A program made the position numbers and the translations under genes. The notes beneath the pieces are model-generated. The model was not told the DNA's origin. It ran no database searches and saw nothing but the letters and a program-made list of their open reading frames with translations. Below are positions 1 to 13,400 of a stretch of DNA of 64,000 nucleotides, piece by piece; positions within the stretch are counted from its first letter, which is position 1, and the number at the start of each line of letters is the position of its first letter. The stretch lies in contig JBLDXI010000055.1 of assembly GCA_047495785.1 (NCBI GenBank), forward strand, positions 372,001 to 436,000, read 5' to 3'. Source of the DNA: Lepidodermella squamata. Its lineage: Eukaryota; Gastrotricha.

Positions 1-231
1 TTAACGTTGTGTCCGTTGACCGTCGTTTTCGACTTTTTCTCTGTTGGTATGATATAACAGTACCCATTGTTGTTCTGCTCCAACGAGTAGCAAATTGTAA
101 GGAAACGCGTTGCTATTTCCGGCTAGAATTAGAGACATCAGTCAAAGATAATAAAGAAAATCGTTCAGAAGTTCATATCATAAATTGAGTCTTTTTCAAT
201 ATAGTTTTTATGATTTTAAATTTTATGTTTT
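1..231. other. Upstream region of the zinc-finger gene
   Basis: AT-rich sequence before the first coding exon. It presumably holds the 5' UTR and promoter of the zinc-finger gene. I see no distinct motif I can name and no coding evidence. Confidence 0.4.
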
Positions 232-1409
232 ATGGACGACTCTGAATATGAGGAATCTATTGAGGACCAAAGTAGCGATGAGGAGGGTGTAGAATCTCTC
301 GCCTGCCCGCACCCAGGTTGCGACCGAGTGCTATCTCGGCCTGATCGATTACGCAACCACCTTAAACTTCATTCCGGCGAGAAGCCGTTCGTTTGTGACA
401 AGGAAGGCTGTTCGTCGTCCTACCTCACAGAGCGGGCTTTAAAGCGGCACCAAAAGGAGAAACATGAAAACGAAATTGAGATGGACGCATTCGGGAATTT
501 TATACCAAAGATTCCGAAGCTATTTGCTTGTTCCTATGACGGCTGCTCAGCAACCTATGCTCATGAACAGAGTGTTGCTCGACATATTCGTTTAGCTCAT
601 CTCCGACCTCCTAAATACACTCCAGTTTGTTTTCAGGGCAATTTTTCATTTTTAATTTACTGTATCTTTTTTTACAGTGTACAGTTTGTGGCCAAAAATT
701 TAAGAAGCAAAGCAAGCTAAAAGAACACATGTACTTGCATACCGGCGAAAAAGCTTTCCCGTAAGTTTTTTTTTAATGCAGGAAGGAAACCATAAAATGA
801 CTCGATCCATGTGAAGATGTGAGCATCCTGGCTGCGACAAAGCGTTTTCGAGGCTAAGTCATCGGAAGTTGCATCAAAAAACGCACGAGGGATATAAGTG
901 CAGCGAGTGCGATGCGAGGCTCAACTCCTGGTCAGACCTCGTGGCTCACAAGAAAGAAACTCATTCGAAGAAAAAAAGTTCGAGAAAATATGAAAATATT
1001 TGATTTTTAAGTTGGATTTTTGTTGTTTCTTTTTTCAGATCGAGAGAAAGTCTTCTCTTGTAGTGAACCTGGCTGCGATCGATCCTATACGAGAGCTAAA
1101 TACTTGAATCAGCACATTGCTCGATTCCACAAAGGCGAACGTGAGACGTGTCCGAAATGCGAGCGGTTGTTTTCAACGAAGCAAAAATTAGCGATGCATG
1201 TCTCGAAATATCACGAGGGCGATAATCCGCCGCCTCTGCCGCCGTTACGCCAGCGCCCTAGCAAAAAACCACGCCCGGCCAAGTTGACGCCTGAAGAAAA
1301 ACTCCAACGGACCCATGAGCGGCTCGCTTTACGGCTGAGTGGCGTTCGCAAAGCGCCTGATCAGGAAGTGCTTGTCGAGCCTTCAAGTCAAGTTCGCGAA
1401 GTGCAATAA
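232..1409 (+). CDS. TFIIIA-like C2H2 zinc-finger protein
   Basis: Four exons, 232-624, 678-760, 817-977 and 1039-1409, join in frame to about 335 residues; the introns are 53-61 bp. An acidic N-terminus of about 25 residues is followed by at least eight C2H2 fingers in tandem: CPHPGC, CDKEGC, CSYDGC, CTVCG, CEHPGC, CSEC, CSEPGC and CPKC, each closed by H-x3/4-H. The linkers HSGEKPF and HTGEKAF are typical. The C-terminus is basic (RPSKKPRPAK). Repeated C-x4-C fingers near the N-terminus, eight to nine fingers and a length of about 335 residues fit transcription factor IIIA, which binds the 5S rRNA gene and 5S RNA and recruits TFIIIB/C for RNA polymerase III. A different multi-finger factor cannot be excluded. 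A polyadenylation signal AATAAA lies at 1411-1416, directly after the stop. Confidence 0.75.
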
Positions 1410-1608
1410 TAATAAAACGCGAGAAAGAGAGAGAGAGGAAAGTCATTACCGCGTGTTGTTGTTGTTTTGTTTTTCATGCTATTTTTTTCGCTGTAAATAA
1501 TCGATCGACTTTTGACAATTGTTACTTGCCGTTTAAAGTTTTAGACTTATATTGTTATTTTATTTGCTTGTTTACGCGCCGAAAATCGTTCGCGCGGACT
1601 AATACGAC

Positions 1609-2880
1609 ATGAATTTGAAGGAATCGAAAGATAAATTGGCGACGGCGCTTGGTGATGACATGAAAACGTGAGTGCGTTGCCGTTGTTGTCCGTAGTATAA
1701 TAACGCCTTTGCCTCGCGCGCACTCCCTAATGGCAGCTGCTGCGTGAAATAATGAGAAAATCAATCAATTTTGATTGTTATTTTTTTGAATTGTTGTTTC
1801 ATCTTGAATTTTCCCAGCTATTTGGAGTATCTGAAGCTGTGGTTTCGCCAGAAAGTTACCCGCGATGAGTTTGAATCAAGGACGCGCCGTCTTTTGAAGC
1901 ACCAACATTTGCGTATGTTAATATATTTCCGGGAAAAAAACGAGAAAAAATTGAAGATATATTCTTAGTACGACTTCACAATGAGTTCATACTGGACTTG
2001 CTCGCTGAATGCCAGAGTTTTGCTGTTGCGAAACCGCTGACAGCCAGCGTTTCACATAGCATCGCTTCTTCCTCTGCATCTACATCGTCATTTTCAGTAC
2101 AGAAGAAGAGAAAAATTGCGAATGAAAATCCAGTGAGTTGACGCAAAAATAATCCAAGTCTTTAAAAACTGAATTTTTCCGAAGGTTGGCTACCAGAGCG
2201 AACCATCGTTGAGCGAAACGTTGTCCAGGGTCGAATCGGATTCCAGTGCTCAAAATCAGGCAAATCGTCCTAGAAAATTCCCGAATTATTGCTCAAATGA
2301 TCTGTTGTTGCCTGATATTTCGCTTGTGGCCGGACGCGCTAAAATTACAGCCTGGTTGCATGGCCTCTCCGACGGCGTTTCGGACGATGCCTGCGAAATG
2401 ATGGTGCAGGCTTGTGATAATTTCCTCAAGCGAATCGTAACAGCTTCGATTATGTCCAGTGGCGCTTCGATTCATCGACGTTTAGGAGCCAATGGGCCGG
2501 GAGCTGCCCCATTCGGCCGGCCGGTCACCCTTCAATCGCACTCACCTTGGCCGGAGAAAATTTTCGACGCAATTTACCCAGAATTGTAAGTATTGAGGTC
2601 AATAAAAATTTCATTTTTTTTTCATAATATTTTCAGAAACCATAACAATTACTCGACGGAAAATAGCAGATCTCTTCTATCAGCTGTGAGTTATCGCGAG
2701 GTTGTAGAAGCTCAGGAGGCGCATTTGCTGGCGTTTTCAACTGGGCCGGATCGGCAGGACGTGTTGACCCTGCAGCGGATCAAACAAACACTACATCTCT
2801 CTTACCTTGATCTTCAATTGCCGAACATTTTTCGTTCTCGTTGCTTGATTCGCGCGAATGGTGCAATGATTTCTGATTAA
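1609..2880 (+). CDS. TADA1: Transcriptional adapter 1 (SAGA complex subunit)
   Basis: Exons 1609-1667, 1818-1912, 1969-2132, 2185-2585 and 2637-2880 join in phase to 320 residues, close to the usual length of animal TADA1 (about 335). The N-terminus reads K-x2-L-x2-ALGDDMKTYLEYLKLWFRQK followed by T-x-DEF and RRLLKHQHLLRLHNEFILDLL, which is the Hfi1/ADA1 family signature. The C-terminus has the conserved LLSAVSYREVV block. Known role of the family: a core architectural subunit of the SAGA histone acetyltransferase co-activator, with a histone-fold-like segment that pairs with other core subunits; it acts in the nucleus. The start is the ATG giving MNLKESKDKLATAL; the first intron is 150 bp and the other three are 51-56 bp. 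It lies 200 bp after the zinc-finger gene on the same strand. AATAAA lies at 2917-2922. Confidence 0.85.
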
Positions 2881-4881
2881 TTTGCGATTTTTTTGTAATT
2901 TTTTTGTTACACGGCGAATAAAAGACGTTGGATGTGTAATATCAAAATTCGCTTTATTTTTTTAAATAATTTTTTACACATTCACTGTGACCTCAAAATT
3001 AAGTGTAGGACGCGATTTTAAATAATCAATCAGTAATAATAATTTACGGATTATTCAATAGAGATGCGACGAGTCAAAGCAGTCGACGATCAAAGAATAG
3101 CGCTATGAATTTCTTATTTGATAAATAGCATGACGAAATCTTTAGTGGCTATTCTTCCTGTATACGTAATTTTTTTTAAGAATGTTGCTACTCCGGGTAG
3201 AGAACGCGGGCATTCATCAATGGTTACAAATGGTTCAGTCGCCGAGTGGGTAGAAATTCGTTTTCTTCCAAGAATAAACAAAGATTGAAACACAAAACAA
3301 ATAGCCATGAAAAAGACATCGAAATCATGATTGAAGAGCTGAGAATCAGAGAATCGCTTTGGTTCCTCTAATCCAGGATGTGTGGTGGCTTTGCCTGAAG
3401 TTTTATTGAAAATCGTAGAATGAAGCGATAATTTCTCGTTCATAATTATCATGAAGGCATTGACTTTCTTTTTATAGTTGAGATTCGCTTTCAATCAAAT
3501 ATCATCGATTTGCAGCCAGAGATACGACATGGTTCGATAATTCTTTGTACAAGCAATTGTTTCAGGTTCATCATCTATGTTTTTACAGCCTACACGCAGG
3601 TAATGTCTCCGGTGGTGAGAAAAAGCTATAAATATAGCCTGTTTCGATGAGATGCGATTTTTAGAGCGAAAATGACACAATATAACAGGAAAACAATAGA
3701 AAATAAACCACCACCATCAAAGAATTTCGCCCATCATTTGTATTTTACAGAGCTCAAAATAGATTTTTCTTTTCAATTATTATTTACAAGATCGTTTCGA
3801 AAATTGGCTCAAGTTCGATGTCAGGGTTTATCATATCAACAAAGCGTCTTGTCGTCAAAGTTCCAGAGATGAAAGGGCCCTCCCGCAGAAGAGAACAAAG
3901 CACAGCAGGCGCGGTGGATGAATCGACGTAAAAATAGAATATTTTCCATCATCCAAACGCGCTGTTTGTTTCGCCGGTTAAGCGAATGATATATTGAATA
4001 AGATCGATTAACACTTGAGAATATGTTACCGCAGGTTACACGCAGCTATGTATAGATAGCAATACTTCGTTATAACAAAAGTAGATCTCTCTACAATAGC
4101 ACATTGTTGATGTCAATTTTATACAAAGAATAGTAATATTTCTTCTAAATAATTTATAATAATAAAAAGACCACCCTTCTCCTCGTCGCAAACATTCTTA
4201 ATCACAGGGAGCGCAATTAATTTAAAGATATTATTATTGTAATTTTTTTCGGTTATACAATATTACACCTTCGAATAATTACGGCGAGAAAAAGTAATAC
4301 CTCTCAAATTTCACGGCGTCAGGAGGAATCGTGTGGTTGTTTTTTTAATCAATAGAATGAGGAGAGTAATCATTGAAATTTGCAGTTAATTATAGCTAAT
4401 GAAGCGCTGCTAAAGAGGTATGTATGTATTTTAGTCAAGATTGTCGTGATGTATGTATCAAAGGATGTGCGATGTAAAAACTTGAGAGCAATTCGTTATG
4501 CAATCTCGGTTGAAAGCGGCTGCTGAAAGCTGTCATCTCATACCGCTACAAAAAACGTAGCAAATAATATAACGGCGGCCGACAGCTGACGGCAATTTTT
4601 CACCTATAGGGGAAAATCATAGGCGCAAGCTTTTCCGATAAAACAGTTATAAGACCGAGGAAGACTTGCTTCAAGCTATAGATAATAAAACTATTAGTAT
4701 TAATTGAACCGAAAATCTGCTACGGCATGATGGGAAATTTCAAAAGTTCGCAAGGTTTTGGCAGTGGGGAATCGCAAGTGCGCCTATAATAATAATATAA
4801 AATGAATCAGTAATATGGCAGTTATCTAAACTTGTGCAGAAGGATTGAGATTCGAGTCAAGGGTAATAAAATCATGTCATA
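2881..4881. other. Intergenic region, no supported gene
   Basis: AT-rich sequence between the TADA1 3' end and the 3' end of the convergent minus-strand membrane protein. One minus-strand frame (3114-3680) is open apart from a single stop and contains a TIDE...G stretch faintly reminiscent of piggyBac-type transposases, but the match is too weak to call. Nothing else recognised. Confidence 0.5.
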
Positions 4882-7472
4882 TTAGCAGAAAAAATGCGCC
4901 GCAATAGCGAAGATTAAAATTGGCGCGTTTTGAAGCACGATAGCTGAGGCTTGGATGAAGAAGGCAACAAAGCCGCCGGCTGACGGGAATGAAGGCATCG
5001 CAATGGGTGACCGAGCGATCAGCAGCGACGACGCTCCGCCGCGTTGTGGCCCGTTCGAAGAGGTGCGAGCGTAGTTGTAACACGTTATCGTCACAGTTGG
5101 CTTCGCACCGCTCGGCGGCTTCGGGGCTGGAGTCTGCGGCTGCTCCTGAGGCGCCTCGTTTTCTTCGTCGGCATCTAAAATAATCGATATAAATAAGCAC
5201 TCAAATTATGGGGTGAAACTCACAATCGCCACCAGCGCCGCCACCGCCGTTACTTGGCTCGGGAGTTGGTTCCTGGGTGGTAGCCTCCTGTTGCTCCTCA
5301 GGCTCGGGTTCAGCAGCATCTGGCTCGTTGTTAGTCTCGGGTGCTTCTGTTGCCGGCTCCTCGGTAGCCTCAGCGCCACCATCCCCTCCTTCATCCCCTC
5401 CTCCACCGCCACCTTCAGATTCCCCGGGCGACTCCGAGCCCGCCTCGTTCGTCGTCTCAGTCTCGGCGGTCGGCTCAACCTCCCCACCGCCGTCACCACC
5501 CTCAGCATTAGCACCGTCATCGGCGTTGTTCTCGCCATCAGCCTCGGCCGGTGAATCACCCTCGCCGTTGTCGTCGCCTTCGACATTCTCCTCGTCGCCA
5601 GCCTCAGCAGCGTCTTCGTCGTCACCCTGGCGCCGCTTTCGAATCAACGCCCTGCGCCGGCGACTACTCCGCCGCCGACGCCGGTGCCGCCTCATGTGGA
5701 ACGACTCGCCATCCGGCCGATACGTTGTTTCAATCGCGAACCAAACGCGTCGCATATAAAACTCGCGTTCAGCCGGCGTTCCGTTGAACAAGCATTCGCT
5801 GGACAAACGAAGTTCAAGACTCGTCCCGCCCGACTCCTGGTACTCCAACCCATCGCCGCCAGCAGCCGTCGATTTGCGGCACAGCGCCGGTATGCACGGG
5901 TCGTTCGACTTCTCGAACGAATTCTCCGTACATTCGTCGTTGTACATGGTCAACACGCGTTGGTTGATGACGTTTCTAAAGCCGCTGGTCTTCGAATTCC
6001 ACGACCTAACGTGGTACGCCACTAGGGTGACATTGACGAGAGGCGACGACGAGCGGAGAATGCACTCGCAGCTGGTCTGCGATGGCGTATCCTCGCGCTG
6101 GTAGTTGGGTGACCACAACCACGTCGTCGTTGTTTCGCCCGTCTCCTTAACGGGCACGTCGATCTTGGTGGCATTCTTCGCGCTGGTCGGGCACATTTCG
6201 TTCGGCAAGCCGCTTGGCGACGGATTCGCCGTGCACATGTAGCCGAGCTCGAGCACAACTGGCACCTTCATCTGCTTGTCCGCGTCATGAAAGACATCGC
6301 CTGCTTCTGGAATAGCTTTAAACGTCTCGGAAAACTGGCGAGCGTTGATGTTCTTGCTGTCGGTCGACAAGCAATACGTTTGGGCTGTAGAAATTACAAT
6401 AAATATTGGAAAATTAGGAATGGTTTAAAATTTACCCTGGCAATTTTTCATGAGCATGTCAGACACGTTGTCTTGCGGATCGACGGCAACGGGCAGACTG
6501 CCGAGCGATGCCATGGCAATTTCGCCGGTTGTCTTGTTGAGCTCGCGCGTCCAGAGGCACGAGCGCGGTCCGAAGCCGCTCCACGCCTTCTGGTCGCTGA
6601 TCAAGTGCGCGCGCAGTTCAACGATGCGAATGATCGGCCCGCGGGTTATCTTGGCCTGGCTGTCAGCCGACGTCGCCATAACCTCGCCGTTGCCGGTTCG
6701 CAGCGTCATCGACTGGCCCATGCACGTCACGTTGATGGTGGCGTTGCCGCCCGAAGTCGGGCACATGAGCCAGTACTGGCGGCGGATTTGATTCGACACG
6801 TCTTGTCCAGTGACAGAAGTAACCAGGTCAAACGGTCCTGAACGAATCAATCAATTAATCAATGAAAAACGTAATTGCTCTCAACTCACCGAATGAAATT
6901 AGAAAAATTGCTAAAATACAAGCGGACAGCAGTGGTAGAGGGCGATTATGATGATGATGTGAATAAAAATTAAGGTGGCAGCGTGGCTTCGATAGGTCTT
7001 TGCATGGCAGAGACGATGCTGAATTTAAGGAACTTGACGATGACGACGACGAACTTGACGACCAGTAAGGCCGAGTGCGTATTGTTGTTACTTGATGATG
7101 GCGGGAAGATAGTCGAAGAGCCGCACCGCCGCCATCCGGGGGCGGCGATGAAGCGGCGGCGAGGAGCGATGAACCGGGACGGGTGATGATGGTTTTTTCG
7201 GACGACGACGACGACGACGACGACGACAATGACGGTGACAATGACGAAGTTGGCCGGTGCCGTTGGCGCTGTGAAAAAGGCACGGCTTGTTGTTCTTGTT
7301 CTTGTTGTTGAGTCGGCGGTGCGGAAGAGTGTAACGGCGGTGTTCGATCGTTGAGCTGTTGCTGCAGTAAAACACTGGCGTTAAACGGCGGGTCCGGCTC
7401 AGTCACCGGTTCGTGGTCTTTGCGCCGAATCAGGCGCGTTTTACTGCTACTGCAGCTGTTGCTCGGCGCCAT
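4882..7472 (-). CDS. Large single-pass membrane protein with low-complexity stalk (full-length copy)
   Basis: Exons 7472-6890, 6837-6436, 6384-5224 and 5174-4882 join in phase to 812 residues. Residues 1-175 are Ser/Gln/His-rich, presumably cytosolic. A hydrophobic segment (LPLLSACILAIFLISFG, near residue 190) would make a type II signal-anchor. The outside part has two Cys-bearing regions with N-glycosylation sequons (NATINVTC, LVNVTL, LFNGT). A highly biased stretch follows: an Arg cluster (MRRHRRRRRRSSRRRR), then about 130 residues rich in Glu, Asp, Gly and Ala, then Pro/Glu. The C-terminus ends in a second hydrophobic stretch that could be a GPI-type signal or a membrane segment. I do not recognise a named family. 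A near-identical shortened copy lies at 17.5-19.1 kb. The biased region could tolerate length change, and the gene may have further upstream exons. Confidence 0.7.
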
Positions 7473-10400
7473 TCTTCAACGCACAAGCACCGTAGTAGTA
7501 GTGAAATATCGAACCTGAGTAACCAGAAAAACTAAATGTCCTCACACGGCAGTATATGCGCCCATCGAGCTTCGAAAATCACGCGGAAAAATTCGATGCG
7601 GCGCCGATAAAAAATTTCAATTAATCACATAAAGTTATCTATATATAGAAAAAAAGAGATAAATAACCGATTTCAATCTTGATCGGTGCAGTAAATAAAA
7701 CTGGTAAATAATGCACTTGAAGATTTTGTGTAAAGATGCGCGAGAAATGATATAAATACTTTTGTCATCGTGATGATCATCAATTATCATTCTGGCGATG
7801 CGTGCATAATGAGGCGCGGCCAGAAACAAAGTAAGACGAAAAAATCTGGCTGGCGCCGAGCCGCATCAGTGCACGGCGGGAAAAACTACGCGGCGCGGGA
7901 TTTGCGCGCTTTTCGGCCCGAGTGCGCTCATCGCTCATCGCTCGCATATATGCGCGCGCGCACACGCCTTTTTTCGTCTTTTACCGACAAACGCGAGAGC
8001 GAGCGGCGACAAAACGAGATATTTCACGCAGGACATTTGGCAAATGAAGCGAGGCGGCTAAGTAATAATAGTAATAATAATCTAACTATTTCGCCGGCCA
8101 GCTTCTGCCGCCTAGTATAGCCGTAATATAATGCGTATAATATCTATGAGATATAAGGTCAATAAGCTTCGACGAGTTTTTGGCGACGGCAACGGGCGCG
8201 GCGGTACCCGTGTTGTTGTTCTCACTTTTACAGGCAACAGTATAATGCAATATATTTCGCCGGCGATGATGATGATGATAATGATGAAAATGGCTGCTGG
8301 CCGGCAGCTACATGACAGATAAATATGGTAACTGACTGGCCGTGACTGCAACGGCGACGGCGGCGACGACCGAATGCTGAGCTTCTGATTTTGCTCCTAA
8401 ATAATAATAATAATAATAATAATATCTGCGCACTGCTGGCTGTTATACAGGCGCCGATGACGGCCGTGTAGATTCGATTCGATGTGTTGAGAGCAGAGCG
8501 AGCAATATTATATTAAGCAGCAGCAGCAGCGAAAGGAAAGACAAAGAACACTGAGTGTGTGTCGCAAATGTAAAAATAAAAATAAATGTATTTTTGCCTA
8601 CTATTCACTATAAAATATATGTATGTATATGTGTGTGGGGCGAGCGGGAGGGAGTGAGGCAAATAGTACATACACTATATATATGCTACAACACACCGTG
8701 CGACGACGATATGTCGATATTTTTGCGTTGCCGAATTCAGTCAGGCGAGTTCGCCGAGTAAGTGTGCTTGGCGCGCACAAAATGCATCAGCGCGCCAGCG
8801 ATGGCCGGCGCTCGCAAAAAAATCGATCACGGCCGACCGTCCGACCGACCGGCTGACTGGCTATTCGAGCCGCCGTGTGCTATGTGTGTGTGCGCGCGCG
8901 CGCAAATCGCCGCACGACGACCGCGTGCGACTACTTACTCGGCACGGCGGCGATCGGCGGCCTTTTTAATATGACGAGCAGTGTTGAAACAAAGGCAAGA
9001 TACATGCAGAACACGATGACGCCGAGGCACGGCGAAGAAGAGGGAGTAAGTGAGTGTGCGCGAGAGGGACTCGCCGCAGCAGTGTTTAAGTACTGCATAA
9101 AACGTAGCAAGATCGAATAAATCGAACGGCGAAAATAGTAAGACGCGTTGTACCGCACTGGCGACCTGCGTGTACTTGTTGCTCCGATATATCGAACATG
9201 TGATCACAGAAGCGCTGCTGATCGCCACACACAAACTAAGACATACAGGAAGCTTAGCGCGCGTAATAATAATAATACTAACATCTTAACGTTATTATTA
9301 TTATCGGCAAAAAATAATATTAATAATAATGAAGAGCAAGAAGATCGCTTTCATTCTGACGGGGCGCGTCATTGTGACTTCGATTTATGTGTGTCCTTGG
9401 CCCGCACCTAGAATAATCTAATCTTTCGTTTTAGCGAGATGAAATCTACACACGGGGCCTGCTGCTATATAGACTCATGATGATGACGATGATAATGATG
9501 ATGATGTGAAAATCGAAAATTATTATTATTATTATTATGACACGTCACGCCCGGCCAGCGGACGGGAGTCGCGATTTTATAAGGTGTGCGATGGCAGCAG
9601 CAGAGCGCAGGTTATTATTACAATCAAGCGTCAAACTCGTTGCCGCTGTTTACCGTGTTGTTTATTGTTGTCTCGTGTTGTTTGCGGCGGCGGTGGGCGG
9701 GCGGGCGAGCGCGCGATGATAAAAATTATTATACTTACTTATTATATTATAATAATTAAAAATATTAACAACGTCAAAAATACGAGACGGCCCCGCTACA
9801 GCTTACTTCCTCTTCTAGTGTTTGAAACGCCAAATAATAATAGTAGTCGGAATAAATAATAGTAATCAACGTAAGCGCTTGCTAAATGCACATCCTTTAA
9901 AAACGACAAAACACTTTTTCGCCAGTCGACGAAAAGAAAGGATAAACAAAGTAGAGGCTGCTGGCCCTGTTAAACTTTGAAAGTTCCGGCAGATGACCGA
10001 ATCAATCGCGCCCACATTTTCGCGATTGTTATGCAGAGTGAGAGAAAGATGAGTCGCGCCCCAACTGACAAGTGGGGCTTTTTAAGGTGACCACTGTGGT
10101 CCTGTTAATCCGCAGCCGTCGGGACGACGCGCGCCGCTAATTGACGCGCCTATATTTGTTAATTGCGTCGTGTTAAATAACCGCAGCAAGCAAAGTGCGA
10201 TGATGGTAATCGCTTGAAAATTTGAATAATGCAAGCGCAGCCATCTGCCGAAGCCCTAAAATCTGGAGTTGGCAGTGAATGAAGTGATGAGTATTGAATT
10301 TCACTGCTGCTACTGTAAAAACAAACACAAGTTTTTCTGGTCGCGCAATGTTCACCGAAGCGCATCGCTCGCTCACGCAGCCAGAAAATTGTCGAATCGG

Positions 10401-13400
10401 AAAAATAAATAAACAAATAATAATAATACACATCTCTATCATACGATCGCGTCGAGTTGGATTAAAACAGAAATCAAATAAAAATTCGTGTCGATGATAA
10501 AGTTTTTCAAGAAATATGCAGAAATTTAATATATAATAAGTTAGTATATAAAGTTGATCAATTGTTGTTTGTTGCCAGTTGTTGCCGTTTGTTGTTGACT
10601 GGGCAACGGCGATGAAGATGACAATCAATCAAGGAGGCAAATCATAGACGGGCCAGTGAAAATATGATGATAATGATAAGTTGATGATAATGATGTGATT
10701 TCGCTCAGCATCATCTTCATCGTCGAGTTTTATAGGCCGCTATAAACATTGTCTCATATATATATAAGAATATTGCTACAGAGATCGGAACCGAGATTTT
10801 GACAAGCAGCGCTATATGCGTGGCTATGTTAATGATGAGATCTATAAGGCAAGAAACCAGCGCAAACAAACAAAACGCTGAACATGGCGGCAAAATTTCA
10901 TCCTCAGCCGGCGCCTGCTCTAGCAGACAAAAGCGCAGATGAGACTATAGCAACGTTATTGCTTTCTCATTCAAGGGAATATATCAATATATAGCATTAA
11001 GGCGGATAGTTGTGCATTAGGACACGCAGAAAATATTCGATATATTATATGGTGAATTGTAATTATTGATATTAAAGCGACGCTATCCTGCGCCCAAACG
11101 CATCCCTGCGCGAAACGCTTAGCTCAAGATCTTGAAATATCGCGATTTTTATTCGTCCCAGTAAGAGCGATTACTAAGATTATTGAAGTCGTATCTAAAA
11201 CGTTTAATCAACTAACGGATACAATTTATTAATTATTATCTTACATTTCCACGGAACACAATGCGAAAAAAATCAAGGGAAGTGAATCAATCGAATTGAC
11301 GATGGTCGATGTCGGCGAGAGAGAACGGGAAGACGAAAAAAAACGCGAAGGCGTATGGCTAGCTACACAGGATTTAGTTTACTTTCAATCCTATATGCCA
11401 TTATTGTTGTGCGAAAGCGAAAACAATCACCAGATTTGCGCACTGACTCTATTTTCCTATTTTTTTATCTCCAAGCAACAGTATATAATAAGGGAGAGAG
11501 AGCATTTCAAATTAAAAAAAATGTATAGACCGCCATGCGCATTTACGAAAAATCGAATTTGAAAGGAAGATGAACAAAATCAGCACGGTATATTTTTTGC
11601 CGTTTAACGAAGAGATATATGGGACAATGGCGTATAATAAAAGACATGCAGAGGGCAAAGGCTGCGGAAGCGCGTCTCTATCGCCGGTTTCTATAAATGT
11701 GAATTATATATTCAATGGATATATTTTTTCGCCCGCGCTGTATCGTTGATAGCCGGGTTCGTTTCCGAATTCTTATAATATTAATATAATACAAAATAGT
11801 AATATTGGTGGTATTATATGTATAGTATAGGAAACATTTGACTCTCGAAAAAATATATATGGCAGCGAGTGCTGATCGATTTTTAATTCTGCGTGTTTCA
11901 AAATCAAATCAAATATTATAAAATGTATCGCGGCTGCGAAAATGAAGTAAAGCCCATACATATACGTGGTGGATATGAGAAGAAAAAAAAATAACGCCGC
12001 CTCGCGATCACAAATTTGCCATCGTCAGGAGATTTCGCATATTCAAAAATGAAAATGCACATTAATATAATGATAATACAATGTATGTGAGCCGGCGAGG
12101 CTGACCGAACCGGCCGAGCGAGAACGAACTTGAAACTGAAAATAATACATTTCAATATGGAGATGCGCGCATTCGGCTATATCGCTCTCACTAGTAATAA
12201 TAGTAATACAGCACGTGTACGGCAAGGGGATATATGAAACGAAAAAATACGAGGCGACAGCGAATATTGTTAGTATTATCGCAAAATGAAGATTTTTTCG
12301 ATCGGTCTCTGTTAAAAACAATAATAATATTCGCAGCGCTACCTAATAGTAATGATAAATTGACGCCGTGCTCGATCGATTGAAAAAACGAAGCCGTATA
12401 ACGTTTTTCGCGCTCAGTGCATCGCGGCGACAGTCCGTAATACAGTATCGCTTTTGCTGCTGAAAGGTACCGCGTGCTGGCGCGGGCGAGCGCGCGCTCA
12501 GTATAGTATTTAAAATATTCAGCGATCGACGGCCAACGACTTATTGGCGCAAAATTTGCGTATTTGAGCGCGTGCGCGCATACGAGGCGCGCTCTGTTTT
12601 TGCGCGCTCATTTTTGAGCGTGCGCATATAATACAGCGACAAAAAGGCGAATTACATTCGCGCGGCGCGCGGTGCGACGAAATCATTATAAAATTCATAT
12701 ATTATCAAGTCACCAAGGCTGTGGCTGATTGATTGATTGGATTTTCAGCCGCGAAAGACATAATAGAAGAATTAACATTAGGATGGAATGTTAATATTAG
12801 CAGCGCTGAAAGAAGCAACGCGAAATTTTCCGATTACTTTTTCCATGTTGCGAGTAATTGAAAAAATTGAGTGTACACATAATATACGCCAGGCCTGTAC
12901 CGCGCCTGAAATAAATCGTAATAATATTAAATAAAGCGATAATCGCCGCGCAACTTGCATGGCGGGACACAAAAAAACGCATTATTTTCGACATGCGCCG
13001 GCTATTCGGCCTGTAAGACATACATATAATTCCGGGGCGAATAGCGGCCGGTCGAGAGTCTAATAAAAATTGTCGAGCGCATCCGGCGCCAAGCGGTAAG
13101 GACACATTTTTCCGCACCGCTGACCGGTCGTGAAAAGCGATTACATTGTCGTGTAATATAAAGAAGCAGAAATAATTCGAATTTTGTACTTGCTATTGTT
13201 GTGTTTTTTCCGAGGCGCGTAAACTCTTCACTATAGAGCCGCCATGCCACCCGTTATAGCGACAACAAACAAATAAAAAAAAATTATTTCGGAAGCGGCG
13301 TAATATTCGGAACAAGAACTGTTGTGCATGCAATTATTACTACTTTTTCATTATATTGCGGAATATTATTGACTTCTCTTTTCTCGCAACGATACCGAGA

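Noticed and set aside
3114-3680. Minus-strand frame of about 188 codons with one stop and a TIDE...G stretch
   Set aside because: Similarity to piggyBac-type transposases is limited to a few residues, no DDE set is visible and no inverted repeats were found.
5213-6104. Plus-strand open frames of 70-160 residues opposite the membrane-protein gene
   Set aside because: They are antisense shadows of a GC-rich, low-complexity coding region; their Ser/Pro/Arg-rich content mirrors the sense codons.
8555-9859. Several 60-117-residue frames in the microsatellite region
   Set aside because: Composition follows the triplet repeats (runs of Tyr or Asn), with no domain or homologous copy.
11296-11562. 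Plus-strand 88-residue frame
   Set aside because: No signal peptide, domain, splice-supported extension or paralogue; AT-rich composition.
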